This document shows, piece after piece, positions 27,347 to 36,579 of a stretch of DNA of 64,000 bases; position 1 is the stretch's first letter, and the number at the start of each line of letters is the position of its first letter. The notes beneath the pieces were generated by a model, which ran no database searches, was not told where the DNA came from, and was given only the letters and a program-made list of their open reading frames with translations. The DNA comes from Pseudomonas triticifolii (GTDB taxonomy: Bacteria > Pseudomonadota > Gammaproteobacteria > Pseudomonadales > Pseudomonadaceae), in the NCBI RefSeq assembly GCF_014358015.1, contig NZ_JACONV010000009.1, positions 109,560 to 173,559 on the forward strand. The letters are read 5' to 3'. The position numbers and the translations under genes were made by a program.

Positions 27347-27547
27347 ATGCTTATCCGAATAGAAGAAGGTGTTTACGGGGCCCACTGGGTCGTGAAGCTG
27401 GACGATTACCCGGTCACGTGCCGGAACTGGCAGGAAGCCAAAGAGTTTGCAGATCGCATGAAATCCAGAATCGACGCACCTCATTCCCTGCCACCGGCGG
27501 TTATCAATGCCGCAACCGGAAGGCAATCCAGGGCCATGGCCCGCTGA
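27347..27547 (+). CDS. Small conserved-looking protein, function unknown
   Basis: 66 residues from ATG 27347, with GGAG at 27334-27337 nine bases upstream. The ATG at 27338 sits directly on the ribosome site, so the later one is preferred. Sequence: MLIRIEEGVYGAHWVVKLDD, then CRNWQEAKEFADRMKSRI. It resembles short DUF2188-like beta-hairpin proteins but I cannot assign it. Soluble, no signal. Codon use fits the genome. An imperfect hairpin at 27560-27585 follows. Confidence 0.6.
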   Translation: MLIRIEEGVYGAHWVVKLDDYPVTCRNWQEAKEFADRMKSRIDAPHSLPPAVINAATGRQSRAMAR

Positions 27548-27716
27548 GCCACTTCCGATAGCGTCGCTGCACTGTCAGCGGCGCTTTGCGTTACACCCCC
27601 GCTCCATTCCCGCCTGCAAAAAACTCGAAACCGTTCTCGTTTCCGTGACATCCATTTCACATCCTCTTCACGTCAGGCTGGGTAAATTGAACCCACTCCT
27701 TTGATGAATCCCATTT

Positions 27717-27744
27717 GGCCCACCCTGTTGTGGGCCATTTTTTT
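27717..27744 (+). terminator. Strong intrinsic terminator with no obvious gene in front
   Basis: GGCCCAC (27717-27723), a six-base loop, GTGGGCC (27730-27736), then ATTTTTTT. It is one of the clearest plus-strand terminators in the window, yet the nearest plus-strand gene ends 170 bases earlier with its own hairpin in between. Confidence 0.85.
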
Positions 27745-27784
27745 GCCTGCGAAAAAGTGATGCCTTCGCCCGCTCAGCCATTCA

Positions 27785-27988
27785 TCACTCTGCGTGTTCC
27801 GGCGACAGGGTCGGCGTCTTGGACACCATCACAGCGGTGTTGCTCAGCGCCGCGGTATTCAGTTCTGCCAGACGATCATTGCCGGTTCCACTGACAACGC
27901 TGTTGCTCCAATTAGCTGTCACGGTCGCCATCCAGCCCAGCAAAAACAATGCAACAGCCTGCAACGCCCACTTGGTAATGATCGACAT
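27785..27988 (-). CDS. Small single-pass membrane protein, function unknown
   Basis: 67 residues from ATG 27988, with GGGAGAGA about seven bases upstream. A longer frame to 28033 lacks a ribosome site. N-terminal hydrophobic segment WALQAVALFLLGWMATVTA at about 7-25, then a short polar tail rich in Ser, Asn and Thr. It could be a membrane anchor with a periplasmic tail or an uncleaved signal. No family recognised. It stands alone between opposite-strand features. Confidence 0.5.
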   Translation of the reverse strand: MSIITKWALQAVALFLLGWMATVTANWSNSVVSGTGNDRLAELNTAALSNTAVMVSKTPTLSPEHAE

Positions 27989-28264
27989 ACGCTCTCTCCC
28001 TTGCTGAAGTCTTGATGACGAGCATCTAAACACCTCGTCATTGCAAAAGAATTGCAGACTTTTCCATTTTTGCCACCAGGCCGCTCAACATTAATGATGA
28101 AATCAGGCGTGCCCGCGCTGCGTTGGGACACTGACTGGAGAATGCCCAGACAAGGGCGGGCTCGCGACAGGCTCGCGCACTAACGGCGCTCGGCAGTCAC
28201 CGCTGCAGGCAATCAAGCTTTGATGGCCTGCAAGGAGCCAAGGGGGGACGTATTGCTGGCTGAA

Positions 28265-28504
28265 TCAGTATTTAGTGTTCTGCTGCTCGGGCTTGGCCGG
28301 CGTGTCAACATGACGCGGACCTGCTACCAGCAACGCCAGAACGCCAAGAATCGGGACGGCCACAATCACAATGATCCACATCAGCTTGTTGCTGGACTCC
28401 GTGACGCTTTTACGCACACGCATCACCGCCCATATATCCGAAATCACGATCAAAGCCGTAATCGCCGCAAACAGCCACAAATGATTTTCCGATATCCAAG
28501 GCAT
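28265..28504 (-). CDS. PLDc_N-type two-helix membrane protein
   Basis: 79 residues from ATG 28504, with AGGAG seven bases upstream. Two membrane helices (LWLFAAITALIVISDIWAVM and LMWIIVIVAVPILGVLALLV) are joined by RVRKSVTESSNK. The WIIVIVAVPILGV pattern is that of the phospholipase D N-terminal (PLDc_N) domain, usually small envelope proteins of unknown role. No catalytic HKD motif is present, so it is not itself a phospholipase. Confidence 0.75.
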   Translation of the reverse strand: MPWISENHLWLFAAITALIVISDIWAVMRVRKSVTESSNKLMWIIVIVAVPILGVLALLVAGPRHVDTPAKPEQQNTKY

Positions 28505-28728
28505 TTGAAATCTCCTGCACATTCAACGAAGGCGTCCAGACCGGACCCCCTTACTGTAGAAGAGGCTTGAGAGGGTCCTAAAGTTCAGAGAAGTAGGAAA
28601 AATCAGGTGTTTTCCCGGCCTTGCGTCACTGCCTGCGCAGCCTGGCGAGGCCCTTGTGCCACGATGCATCAGACCTCGATGAAGGCCCGCAGAGACGTGC
28701 GATACCGATCACGCCAAAGGGAGATGCC

Positions 28729-29355
28729 ATGAACCTGTTCATCGTCAAGCTGTTCACCCAGCCCGCCAATGCGTGGCGTGACAGGCGGGAGGAAGAAGAT
28801 CACAGCCCGCGCCAGTACATACCGCACCTGATACTACTGGGCCTGATTCCGGTGATCTGCCTGTTCATTGGCACCACACAGACAGGCTGGATCATGACCC
28901 TTGGAGACCATGTTCGACTGAGCACACGCAGTGCGCTGCAGCTGTGTACCCTGCTGTCTGTGGCGACGCTGATGGGTACGGCATTGATGGGGTTCTTTCT
29001 GCGCTGGATTTCGCGCCGCTCTACAGCCAGCCCGACGCTGAATCAATGCATCGGCTTTGCGACCTATACCCTCGCGCCCTTTTTCCTGTCGGGCATCGCA
29101 GGCCTGTACCCCAGCCGCTGGCTGATGATTCTGGTGCTGGGGCTGGCAGCGATCCATTCGACGTTTCTGCTGTTCATCGGCATCGGCCCCTTTATGCGCC
29201 TGCCGGAAGGCAACGCACCACTTTACGCGGCCGCCGTATGGGCCGTGGGCGTGCTGCTTCTGGTGACGATTCTGGTGACGACCATACTGCTTTGGTACAA
29301 CGTGCTCACACCTGATTACGTGCGCAACCTGATGGGAGACGTGCCCGGTGGGTGA
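28729..29355 (+). CDS. Yip1-family integral membrane protein
   Basis: 208 residues from ATG 28729 (ribosome site GGGAG). A longer frame upstream to 28621 has no ribosome site. It starts MNLFIVKLFTQPANAWRD, the PxxxW opening typical of bacterial Yip1 proteins, followed by about five membrane helices with CIGFATYTLAPFFLSGIAGL in the middle. Inner membrane, role unknown. It is followed at once by the REPIN cluster. Confidence 0.82.
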   Translation: MNLFIVKLFTQPANAWRDRREEEDHSPRQYIPHLILLGLIPVICLFIGTTQTGWIMTLGDHVRLSTRSALQLCTLLSVATLMGTALMGFFLRWISRRSTASPTLNQCIGFATYTLAPFFLSGIAGLYPSRWLMILVLGLAAIHSTFLLFIGIGPFMRLPEGNAPLYAAAVWAVGVLLLVTILVTTILLWYNVLTPDYVRNLMGDVPGG

Positions 29356-29407
29356 TGCAGGATAAATACAGGCTTGGCAGCGCCAAGGCTCTCGCCCTGC
29401 AACGTTC

Positions 29408-29496
29408 GTGGGAGCCAACTTGTCCGCGAAGGGGCCCATACATCCGACAATATTCAGAGGCTGAAACACCGTATTCGCGGACAAGTCCGCTCCCAC
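29408..29496. repeat. REPIN copy 1 of a tandem pair
   Basis: The left arm 29408-29430 (two mismatches from the family) and the right arm 29474-29496 enclose about 43 bases. It is followed by a spacer (29497-29541, cagggtaagtgccctgcc...) that recurs nearly exactly after copy 2. Confidence 0.9.
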
Positions 29497-29541
29497 CAGG
29501 GTAAGTGCCCTGCCCAAGCTATCGGGTGCAACTCACACTCC

Positions 29542-29708
29542 GTGGGAGCGGACCGGGCGGCGTTCCGCTTGTCCGCGAAGGGGCCCATACATCCGACAAA
29601 TATTCAGCGGCTGAAACACCGTATTCGCGGACAAGTCCGCTCCCACCAGGGTAAGCGCCCTGCCCAAGCTATCGGGTGCAACTCACACTCCGCCCGGTCC
29701 GCTCCCAC
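29542..29708. repeat. REPIN copy 2, nested in a second REP pair
   Basis: An outer pair of a different REP type (GTGGGAGCGGACCGGGC at 29542-29558, its inverse at 29692-29708) encloses the second copy of REPIN 1. That copy's left arm ends TTGTCCGCGAA near 29579 and its right arm is 29624-29646. The interior and the trailing 45-base spacer differ from copy 1 at only a few positions, so this is a recent tandem duplication with a REP-type junction. A lone half of the outer type lies at 35645-35661. Confidence 0.8.
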
Positions 29709-29763
29709 AAAATCGCGTTCCTTCAGTGGGTTACAGGTTGTTTGACAAGCGTCTGGCGCGCAC

Positions 29764-30936
29764 TCAGCGCGTCTTGGCCGGTGTTGCGTCGACCTTCACC
29801 CGAAACAGGCTGTAGGGCTTTTCCCGTAAATCCTTGCCTCCGTGAAACAGCGCCTGGCGATGCAGCTGGTTGGCAATGAAGTAGAGGTACCCATCGTTCG
29901 CCACAGACAACGTGTCCGGCCACAGCATTCGAGGATCGTGAGCGATCGTCTGCCAGGTCCCGTCCGCAAGACGTTTGCGAATGCTGTTATCTTCATAGTC
30001 GCCAGCGTAGATCGCGCCATTGCTGTCAGCCTCCAACCCATCCGACGCCCCTTTCTCTCCCAGATCCTGTACCGCTTTGACGAGCTGATCCTCGGTCACG
30101 GCAGGATCGCGCAGCAGCTTTGTCGGCACCGAATACAGGTGTCGGCTGGAGAGCGGGGAGAAATAAAGTGTCTGGCGATCCGAGGACAAGGCGATACCGT
30201 CGGAAGCAACCGCAAAGGGTTTGCTGGTCCCGTCGGCGTTACGCATTTTCAGAACCTGACCTTCAACCCTTGGCACGAAGGCCGGATCTGCCGACGTCGA
30301 GGCTGCGCCACTCAAGCGCCGTACGGCGTTGCCGGTGGCAATGTCCATGACAATGATTGCGCCGGGGCCACTGACAGAAGAGTCGGTGACATAAATCACG
30401 CCTTCCTTGCCAGCACTGAAGTCAAAACGCATATCGTTGACATAGGTGCCTGGCAGAATGACGTTCTCAGGGAAAACCAACGTCTTGACGACCTTGTTTG
30501 TCTTGAGGTCAACGGCCACCAGTTTGGCGCCGCCAGCGATCGGTTTAGAGAACTCAGGTGCAGCGGTATCGAGTATCCACAGATGGCCCAGGCCGTCGGC
30601 GACGACGCTCTGGACGCTGATGAATCCCTTCTCGGGATGTTTCGGGTCCGCCTGATTCAAGGCGCTGTCAGGGTAAGGCACCACCTTGCCGTCGCGTAGT
30701 TCGCCTACGGTGAACGGCACCTTGTCGCCCCAACGCGGGAAGTTGACAAAAATACGTCCTGTTTCAGTGACGCTGACGCCTGTCGGCATCGCATCATGGA
30801 ACGCGAAGACCTGTTCGATTTTCCCCACGGGCTTGTCTTCTGGAAGCTTGGCGGAGGTCGCAGCCTGAACAGCCTGGCTACCGAGCGCAACCATCAAGGC
30901 CGCAGAAGCCCAGGACATCGGTTGTTTCAAAGACAA
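29764..30936 (-). CDS. Secreted MRJP/Yellow-like beta-propeller protein
   Basis: 390 residues from TTG 30936, with AAGGAGA about six bases upstream. ATG 30918 is the alternative. The N-terminus gives a signal peptide (SWASAALMVALGSQAVQA), so the product is periplasmic or secreted. The body is a six-bladed propeller of the major royal jelly protein/Yellow type: GRIFVNFPRWGDKVPFTVGEL, LWILDTAAPEF, GVIYVTDSS, SPLSSRHLYSVPT and GAIYAGDYEDN. Members bind small ligands or act as lactonase-like enzymes. Position next to galactarate genes suggests a sugar-acid lactone link, which is inference. A 365-base gap with a hairpin separates it from garD, so it likely has its own promoter. Confidence 0.82.
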   Translation of the reverse strand: MSLKQPMSWASAALMVALGSQAVQAATSAKLPEDKPVGKIEQVFAFHDAMPTGVSVTETGRIFVNFPRWGDKVPFTVGELRDGKVVPYPDSALNQADPKHPEKGFISVQSVVADGLGHLWILDTAAPEFSKPIAGGAKLVAVDLKTNKVVKTLVFPENVILPGTYVNDMRFDFSAGKEGVIYVTDSSVSGPGAIIVMDIATGNAVRRLSGAASTSADPAFVPRVEGQVLKMRNADGTSKPFAVASDGIALSSDRQTLYFSPLSSRHLYSVPTKLLRDPAVTEDQLVKAVQDLGEKGASDGLEADSNGAIYAGDYEDNSIRKRLADGTWQTIAHDPRMLWPDTLSVANDGYLYFIANQLHRQALFHGGKDLREKPYSLFRVKVDATPAKTR

Positions 30937-31301
30937 GAAAGGTCTCCTTGGCCAGCATCGGGCAGGCCAGTATCGAAAAATGAAAATGGCTGGCTTGAAT
31001 GGCTGGATGCACCAGACAGGCAACACACCTGCTGCGGATACTGATCCCTTTATTGCAAAGAAAGAAGCCGTTAAATTCACTAACACTTTAAATCAAATAG
31101 AGAAAATGAGACGTCTGGCGGCAACTGCACTCGCTGCTCGTGCCGCCAGCCGGGGGCTTTTGTCGAGGCTGTGGCCGCCGTTTTGACGAGGCCAATAGGA
31201 ATGTCTAACAGACGGTTGCCTGAGAGAGATCCGCTGCTTCGGGAAAGCAGCGGAATGGGAAAAGTCTCGACTTCACCTGCAGGGACCATGCCCCGACACT
31301 G
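30937..31301. other. Gap between garD and the MRJP-like gene
   Basis: No gene is seen. It holds the hairpin at 31231-31253 near the garD end and an AT-rich stretch (about 31030-31110) that probably contains the promoter of the MRJP-like gene. Confidence 0.5.
31231..31253 (-). terminator. Hairpin downstream of garD
   Basis: CCGCTGCTT (31231-31239) and AAGCAGCGG (31245-31253) form a perfect 9-base stem with a 5-base loop, about 50 bases past the garD stop. There is no T-run on the minus-strand side, so it is a weak terminator candidate. Confidence 0.45.
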
Positions 31302-32855
31302 TCAGGTAATAGGCGCGGGGTTGAACAGGGTAATGTCGTTGTGCAGGCGGTAGTGCTCGGTCCAGGTCTTTTTCTTGCCGCTGGCCACTTCCAGGTAGTA
31401 GTGGAACAGCTCCCAGCCAAGATCCTCGATGCTTGCACGCCCGGTAGCGATACGCCCTGCGTCGATGTCGATCAGGTCGGGCCAGCGCTGGGCCAGTTCG
31501 GTGCGGGTCGAGACCTTGACCACCGGTGCCATCGCCAGACCATAGGGTGTGCCGCGCCCGGTGGTGAACACGTGCAGGTTCATACCGGCCGCCAGTTGCA
31601 GCGTGCCGCACACAAAATCGCTGGCTGGCGTGGCGCAGAAGATCAGTCCTTTGCCGTTCACCCGTTCGCCAGGGCCCAATACGCCGTTGATGGCGCTGCT
31701 GCCGGATTTGACGATCGATCCCAGGGACTTCTCGACAATGTTCGACAACCCACCCTTCTTGTTGCCCGGCGTGGTATTGGCGCTGCGATCTGCCTCGCCC
31801 TTGGCCAGGTAACGGTCGTACCAGTCCATCTCGCGCACCAGTGCCTGGGCGACGTCCTGATCCTGCGCACGTGAAGTCAGCAAATAAATGGCATCGCGCA
31901 CTTCGGTCACTTCGGAAAACATCACCGTCGCCCCTGCACGCAGCAAAAGGTCCGACGCATAGCCCAGCGCCGGGTTGGCCGTGATGCCGGAAAACGCATC
32001 GCTGCCGCCGCACTGCATGCCCAGAATCAGCTCCGAGGCAGGCACCGTCTCGCGACGACGCAGGTCCAGCTTCTTCAGGCGCACCTCGGCCAGGTCCATG
32101 ATCTGCTCGATCATTTCACTGAAGCCGTGGCTGGAATCCTGAAGTTTGTAGAGCCATGGCTCGCTGAGGTCCACCGAGCTGTCGCCCTCGTGCATCACTT
32201 GACCGGCCTGCAGCTTTTCACAGCCCAGACTGATCACCAGCGCCTCGCCGCCCAGATTCGGGTTACGCGCCAGGTTGCGCACAGTGCGGATCGGGATGTA
32301 GGCATCGGTGGCGGTAATGGCCACGCCACAGCCGTAGCTATGGGTCAGGGCCACCACGTCATCGACGTTCGGGTATTTGGGCAGCAATTCGTCACGAATG
32401 CGCTTGACCGCAAAGTCGAGCACGCCGGTCACGCACTGCACGGTGGTGGTGATCCCCAGAATATTGCGGGTGCCTACCGTGCCATCGGCGTTGCGATAGC
32501 CCTCGAAGGTATAGCCTTCCAGCGGCTCGCCCTTCTCAGGTACTGCGTCGGACATCGGCAGGCTGTCGAGCGCAGGCGCTGACGGCATACGCAACTGGTC
32601 TTCCCTGACCCAACTGCCACGCGGTATCGCTTGCAGGGCGTAGCCAATGGTGTGGCCGTAGCGGATCACGGCGTCGCCTTCAGCCAGGTCAACGGTACTG
32701 ACCTTGTGGCTCTGCGGTACGTTATCGACAGTCACCAGGCCGTTATCGAATTCGGTTCCGGCCGGCACACCCTGGTCGTTGACCACCACGACCACGTTAT
32801 CCAGCGCATGCAGCCGGATGTAACGTGGAGAATCGGCATGTTGAATCAGGTTCAT
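31302..32855 (-). CDS. garD: Galactarate dehydratase (UxaA/GarD family)
   Basis: 517 residues from ATG 32855, with GAGG about eight bases upstream. The overlapping GTG/ATG just before it is less well spaced. It converts D-galactarate to 5-dehydro-4-deoxy-D-glucarate. The N-terminal SAF-like domain is about 1-95 ([20 protein letters not shown]), then the UxaA catalytic region with [37 protein letters not shown] and [11 protein letters not shown], whose cysteines and histidine bind the metal. Length fits GarD (about 520) rather than altronate dehydratase. It follows the MFS carrier gene by ten bases and is surely co-transcribed with it. KdgD uses its product. Confidence 0.9.
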   Translation of the reverse strand: MNLIQHADSPRYIRLHALDNVVVVVNDQGVPAGTEFDNGLVTVDNVPQSHKVSTVDLAEGDAVIRYGHTIGYALQAIPRGSWVREDQLRMPSAPALDSLPMSDAVPEKGEPLEGYTFEGYRNADGTVGTRNILGITTTVQCVTGVLDFAVKRIRDELLPKYPNVDDVVALTHSYGCGVAITATDAYIPIRTVRNLARNPNLGGEALVISLGCEKLQAGQVMHEGDSSVDLSEPWLYKLQDSSHGFSEMIEQIMDLAEVRLKKLDLRRRETVPASELILGMQCGGSDAFSGITANPALGYASDLLLRAGATVMFSEVTEVRDAIYLLTSRAQDQDVAQALVREMDWYDRYLAKGEADRSANTTPGNKKGGLSNIVEKSLGSIVKSGSSAINGVLGPGERVNGKGLIFCATPASDFVCGTLQLAAGMNLHVFTTGRGTPYGLAMAPVVKVSTRTELAQRWPDLIDIDAGRIATGRASIEDLGWELFHYYLEVASGKKKTWTEHYRLHNDITLFNPAPIT

Positions 32856-32865
32856 CACGGTTTCC

Positions 32866-34248
32866 TCAGGATTTTGCTTCGGAAAGGTTGCTGGCCGGAT
32901 CGGTCGGCAATGGCCCCTTGACTGGCGGCTCTATCAATTCCACACGCTTGATTTCACCCACGATGAAAATGTAACTGATCACCGCCAGCAGCGCGTTGGC
33001 GCCAACAAACACCAGTGCCCATTTGAACGAACCGGTGGTGCTGATGATGTAACCAATCACGATCGGGGTGGTGATCGATGCAATGTTACCGAAGGTGTTG
33101 AACAGGCCGCCGCTCAGGCCGGCGATCTGCTTGGGCGATACATCGGACATGACAGCCCAGCCCAGTGCACCTACGCCTTTGCCGAAGAATGCCAGGGCCA
33201 TGAAACCCACGACCATCCATTCGATGTCGACATAGTTACAGGTCACGATGGACGTCGACAGCAGCAGACCGCTAATGATCGGCGCCTTGCGGGCGAAGGT
33301 CAGCGAGTGGCCTTTGCGCAACAGGTAGTCGGAGATGACCCCGCCCAACACACCACCAATGAAGCCACAAATGGCCGGCAGCGACGCAATGATGCCCGCC
33401 TTGAGGATGGTCATGCCGCGTTCCTGCACCAGGTACACCGGGAACCAGGTCAGGAAGAAGTAGGTGATGCCGTTGATGCAGTACTGGCTCAGGTAAATAC
33501 CCAGCATCATGCGGTTGGTCAGCAACTGCTTGATGTAGTCCCATTTCGGGCCGCTGCTGGCGTCCTTTTTGGACTTCGATTTGTCCTGATCCATATCGAC
33601 CATGCCGCCGTTGCTGGCGATGTGATCAATCTCGGCCTGGTTGATACGCGGATGGTTGCGCGGGCTGTAGATCACCTTCATCCAGATGGCGGAGAAGACG
33701 ATGCCCGCCGCGCCCATGACGATGAACACGTGTTGCCAGCCGTAGGTGTAAACGATCCAGCCCATCAACGGCGCGAACAGCACGGTGGCGAAGTATTGCG
33801 CGGAGTTAAAGATGGCCGACGCCGTGCCGCGTTCGGCGGTCGGGAACCAGGCCGCAACGATACGGGCGTTGCCGGGAAAGGATGGCGCTTCGGCCAGGCC
33901 CACCAGAAAGCGCAGCATGAACAGCGCAACGATCGCGGTGGAGATACCGAACTCACCCACATAGCCTTGCAGCAAGGTGAACAGTGACCAGGTGAAAATG
34001 CTCAGGGCGTAGACTTTCTTCGAACCGAAGCGGTCGAGAAGCCAGCCACCGGGGATCTGACCGGCCACGTAGGCCCAGCCAAATGCAGAAAAGATATAGC
34101 CCAACGTGACCGCACTGATGCCGAGGTCTTTCTGGATGCTGGAGCCGGCGATTGCGATGGTGGCACGGTCGGCATAGTTGATCGTGGTGACCAGAAACAG
34201 CATCAACAGGATCAAATAGCGGACGTGCGTCGGCTTGGACGATTGCAT
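32866..34248 (-). CDS. MFS sugar-diacid transporter (GudP/GarP class)
   Basis: 460 residues from ATG 34248, with GGGAG eight bases upstream. Twelve membrane helices of the anion:cation symporter family: [20 protein letters not shown] after helix 1, [24 protein letters not shown] in helices 2-3, and [20 protein letters not shown] in helix 4. This group imports glucarate, galactarate and related acids with protons. The central loop ([18 protein letters not shown]) is longer and more charged than in E. coli GudP, as I recall it. It leads the garD operon and has a 12-base palindrome in its promoter region. Confidence 0.9.
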   Translation of the reverse strand: MQSSKPTHVRYLILLMLFLVTTINYADRATIAIAGSSIQKDLGISAVTLGYIFSAFGWAYVAGQIPGGWLLDRFGSKKVYALSIFTWSLFTLLQGYVGEFGISTAIVALFMLRFLVGLAEAPSFPGNARIVAAWFPTAERGTASAIFNSAQYFATVLFAPLMGWIVYTYGWQHVFIVMGAAGIVFSAIWMKVIYSPRNHPRINQAEIDHIASNGGMVDMDQDKSKSKKDASSGPKWDYIKQLLTNRMMLGIYLSQYCINGITYFFLTWFPVYLVQERGMTILKAGIIASLPAICGFIGGVLGGVISDYLLRKGHSLTFARKAPIISGLLLSTSIVTCNYVDIEWMVVGFMALAFFGKGVGALGWAVMSDVSPKQIAGLSGGLFNTFGNIASITTPIVIGYIISTTGSFKWALVFVGANALLAVISYIFIVGEIKRVELIEPPVKGPLPTDPASNLSEAKS

Positions 34249-34299
34249 TGGTTGAACTCCCACTAGTTATTTTTTTACGCGGGTAAATCTGTTTTTGGG

Positions 34300-34311
34300 T
34301 GTAGCGCTACA
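34300..34311. promoter_or_regulatory. Perfect 12-base palindrome upstream of the MFS-garD operon
   Basis: TGTAGCGCTACA lies 52 bases upstream of the carrier start. It has the central CG and TGTA/TACA flanks common in LacI-family operators, but no LacI-type gene is in the window, and its neighbour regulator is a GntR type. Candidate operator only. Confidence 0.45.
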
Positions 34312-34372
34312 GGCCCCTTAGAGGTGTCGCGGTGACGTCAGCCTCTACCTGTACGGGTCATGCATTCCAACG

Positions 34373-34398
34373 ACAAAACCGCTGATCGCTCAGCGGTT
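34373..34398 (-). terminator. Intrinsic terminator of kdgD
   Basis: The AACCGCTGA/TCAGCGGTT 9-base stem (34377-34385 and 34390-34398) has a 4-base loop and is followed on the minus strand by TTTTGTCG. It separates kdgD from the MFS-garD operon, so the two are transcribed independently. Confidence 0.78.
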
Positions 34399-34413
34399 CG
34401 GTCTATGAAGGTG

Positions 34414-35325
34414 TTATTGCTTGCCTTGCTTGTCCATCAGGGCGGCGAGCATGTCGCACTCGTCCGGGGTCAGGTCGGTCAGTGGCGAACGAACGGGACC
34501 TGCGTCGTAGCCTGCGATTTTCGCACCGGCCTTGACGATGCTGACGGCGTAGCCCGCCTTGCGGTTGCGGATTTCCAGGTAAGGCAGGAAGAAATCGTCG
34601 ATGTACTTGCCGACTGCCTCGTGATCGTCACGGGCGATGGCGTGGTAGAAATCCATCGCCAGTTTCGGTACGAAGTTGAACACCGCCGAAGAATAGACCG
34701 GCACGCCCAGTGCCTTGTAGGCAGCGGCGTAGACTTCAGCGGTCGGCAGACCACCCAGGTACGAGAAACGGTCGCCCAGACGACGGCGGATCGAAACCAT
34801 GAGTTCGATATCGCCCAGGCCGTCCTTGTAGCCGATCAGGTTCGGGCAGCGCTCGGCCAGTTTCTCCAAGAGAGTCGCGTTCAGGCGGCAAACGTTACGG
34901 TTGTAGACCACCACGCCGATCTTGACCGACTTGCAGACTGCTTCAACGTGCGCAGCAACGCCGTCCTGGCTCGCTTCCGTCAGGTAGTGCGGCAGCAGCA
35001 ACAGACCTTTGGCGCCCAGACGCTCGGCTTCCTGAGCATATTCGATGGCCTGGCGAGTCGAACCGCCCACGCCTGCGAGGATCGGCACGCTGGTGGCGCA
35101 GGTGTCGACGGCCGTCTTGATGACTTCGGAGTATTCACTGGCAGCCAGGGAGAAGAACTCACCTGTACCGCCTGCCGCGAACAGAGCGCTGGCGCCGTAC
35201 GGGGCCAGCCACTCGAGACGCTTGATGTAGCCAGCGCGGTGGAAATCGCCCTGGGCATTGAAATCGGTAACCGGGAAAGACAGCAGACCGGAAGAGAGGA
35301 TGGACTTCAGTTCTTGTGGATTCAT
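34414..35325 (-). CDS. kdgD: 5-dehydro-4-deoxyglucarate dehydratase
   Basis: 303 residues from ATG 35325 ([20 protein letters not shown]). An in-frame extension to 35400 lacks a ribosome site, while AGGG precedes ATG 35325. It is a DHDPS/NAL-superfamily barrel. It removes water and CO2 from 5-dehydro-4-deoxyglucarate to give 2-oxoglutarate semialdehyde. Visible are [30 protein letters not shown], the tyrosine region [11 protein letters not shown] and the Schiff-base lysine in IGYKDGLGD. Length equals the family standard. It acts on the product of GarD. The next enzyme, a semialdehyde dehydrogenase, is not in the window. Confidence 0.93.
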   Translation of the reverse strand: MNPQELKSILSSGLLSFPVTDFNAQGDFHRAGYIKRLEWLAPYGASALFAAGGTGEFFSLAASEYSEVIKTAVDTCATSVPILAGVGGSTRQAIEYAQEAERLGAKGLLLLPHYLTEASQDGVAAHVEAVCKSVKIGVVVYNRNVCRLNATLLEKLAERCPNLIGYKDGLGDIELMVSIRRRLGDRFSYLGGLPTAEVYAAAYKALGVPVYSSAVFNFVPKLAMDFYHAIARDDHEAVGKYIDDFFLPYLEIRNRKAGYAVSIVKAGAKIAGYDAGPVRSPLTDLTPDECDMLAALMDKQGKQ

Positions 35326-35730
35326 TATTCGAACACCCTGTGGGACATAAAATGTGAATGGATCACCGGGGCAGTGCCGATGTCGTAAGTCATCGTACAA
35401 CTGAATATAAATTCCCTCAACTGGGATTTTCGGGTTTTTCTCGTTCGGAGCGATGAGTGGGCTCGAAGGCCTTGTTCAGCCTGGGCCTGGCGGGATTAAG
35501 GATGGCTGAAAGTTATACGATAACTGCAGATTTCGTCGGGATCGAAACACCGGAGTGACGCGCTGATCGTGCGCGCTCTGCGTTATAGACAAATCCGGAA
35601 GAAGCGCAAAACAAGGCCAAAACGGGAACGTCTGGTTGAATACAGTGGGAGCGGACCGGGCATCGTATTCCCCATGAGGAGTTGCGTATAAAACTGAGCG
35701 CTCCGCATCGGAACGCTCAGCAAGCACCCC
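35326..35730. promoter_or_regulatory. kdgD upstream region with candidate GntR operators
   Basis: No gene lies in these 405 bases. Two similar 12-mers occur, TTGTACGATGAC (minus strand, 35400-35389) and TTATACGATAAC (plus, 35513-35524), and a third, TTGTATGATCAC (36533-36544), lies in front of the neighbouring GntR gene. Sites with a TTGTAYGAT half and a dyad tendency suit FadR-type regulators. A lone REP half sits at 35645-35661. Confidence 0.45.
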
Positions 35731-36480
35731 TCAGGCGCGCTGCGATTCAGCCTCTTCATGGGCATGGCGCAGGCGTTCGCGGCTGTTGGTCAGGTGCAGG
35801 CGCATGGCGGCACGGGCGGCGTCGGAGTCCTGGCGGGCGATGGCCTCGTAGATTTCCTCGTGCTCGCGGCTGAGCCGGTCCATGTAATGCTGCTGATCAT
35901 CATGGGCCAGACGCGCAGAATTCAGCCGCGTGCGCGGGATGATGCTGGTGCCCAGGTGGGTCATGATGTCGGTGAAGTAACGGTTGCCGGTCGACAGCGC
36001 GATCTGCAGGTGAAACTGAAAGTCCGAGGCCACCGCATCTGTGGCGTGGGCCGCGCTTTCGTTCAACGCGTCCAGTGCCGCCCGCATGGCCGCCAGCTCT
36101 TCGGCGCTGCGGCGCTGCGCGGCGAGCCCAGCGGACTCGACTTCAAGGCTGATGCGCAGTTCGAGAATCGCCAGCACATCACGCAAGGTCACGATGGTGG
36201 CCGGATCAATCCGGAAACCACTCGGGCTCGGCGTATCCAGTACAAAGGTGCCGATCCCGTGACGGGTTTCGACCAGCCCCGACGCCTGCAGACGCGAAAT
36301 CGCTTCACGGACCACAGTACGGCTGACGCCCTGCTCCTCCATGATCGCGGATTCAGTGGGCAGTTTATCGCCACGCTTGAGCTGTCCGCTGCGAATACGC
36401 TCGGACAGTTCAGTCACCAGCTCCTGCGCAAGGCTGCGGTGTTTTCTACGAGCGCGGGGCGGAGCGCTTTGATTTTCCAT
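35731..36480 (-). CDS. FadR-type (GntR/FCD) regulator of the sugar-diacid genes
   Basis: 249 residues from ATG 36480. An upstream ATG at 36522 is possible but has a poorly placed ribosome site. The N-terminal winged helix includes KLPTESAIMEEQGVSRTVVREAISRL. The C-terminal FCD domain carries the metal-binding pattern DFQFHLQIALSTGN, then HLGTSIIPRTR and SREHEEIYEAIARQDSDAAR. FCD regulators next to galactarate/glucarate genes usually respond to a diacid or its dehydration product. It is on the same strand as kdgD, 405 bases upstream, and has a copy of the candidate operator in its own promoter, so autoregulation is plausible. Confidence 0.88.
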   Translation of the reverse strand: MENQSAPPRARRKHRSLAQELVTELSERIRSGQLKRGDKLPTESAIMEEQGVSRTVVREAISRLQASGLVETRHGIGTFVLDTPSPSGFRIDPATIVTLRDVLAILELRISLEVESAGLAAQRRSAEELAAMRAALDALNESAAHATDAVASDFQFHLQIALSTGNRYFTDIMTHLGTSIIPRTRLNSARLAHDDQQHYMDRLSREHEEIYEAIARQDSDAARAAMRLHLTNSRERLRHAHEEAESQRA

Positions 36481-36579
36481 ATCCAACGTCGATCTCTGGA
36501 CAGTTAAACGAGCGTCAATCATAGCTCAGCGGTTGTATGATCACACCTCAAAAGCTCCACCTGCTATCCAAAAGCGACA

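Noticed and set aside
29408..29708. Repeat cluster considered as a CRISPR array
   Set aside because: Only two units, with inverted-arm structure and nearly identical interiors. Direct repeats with unique spacers are absent and no cas gene is near.
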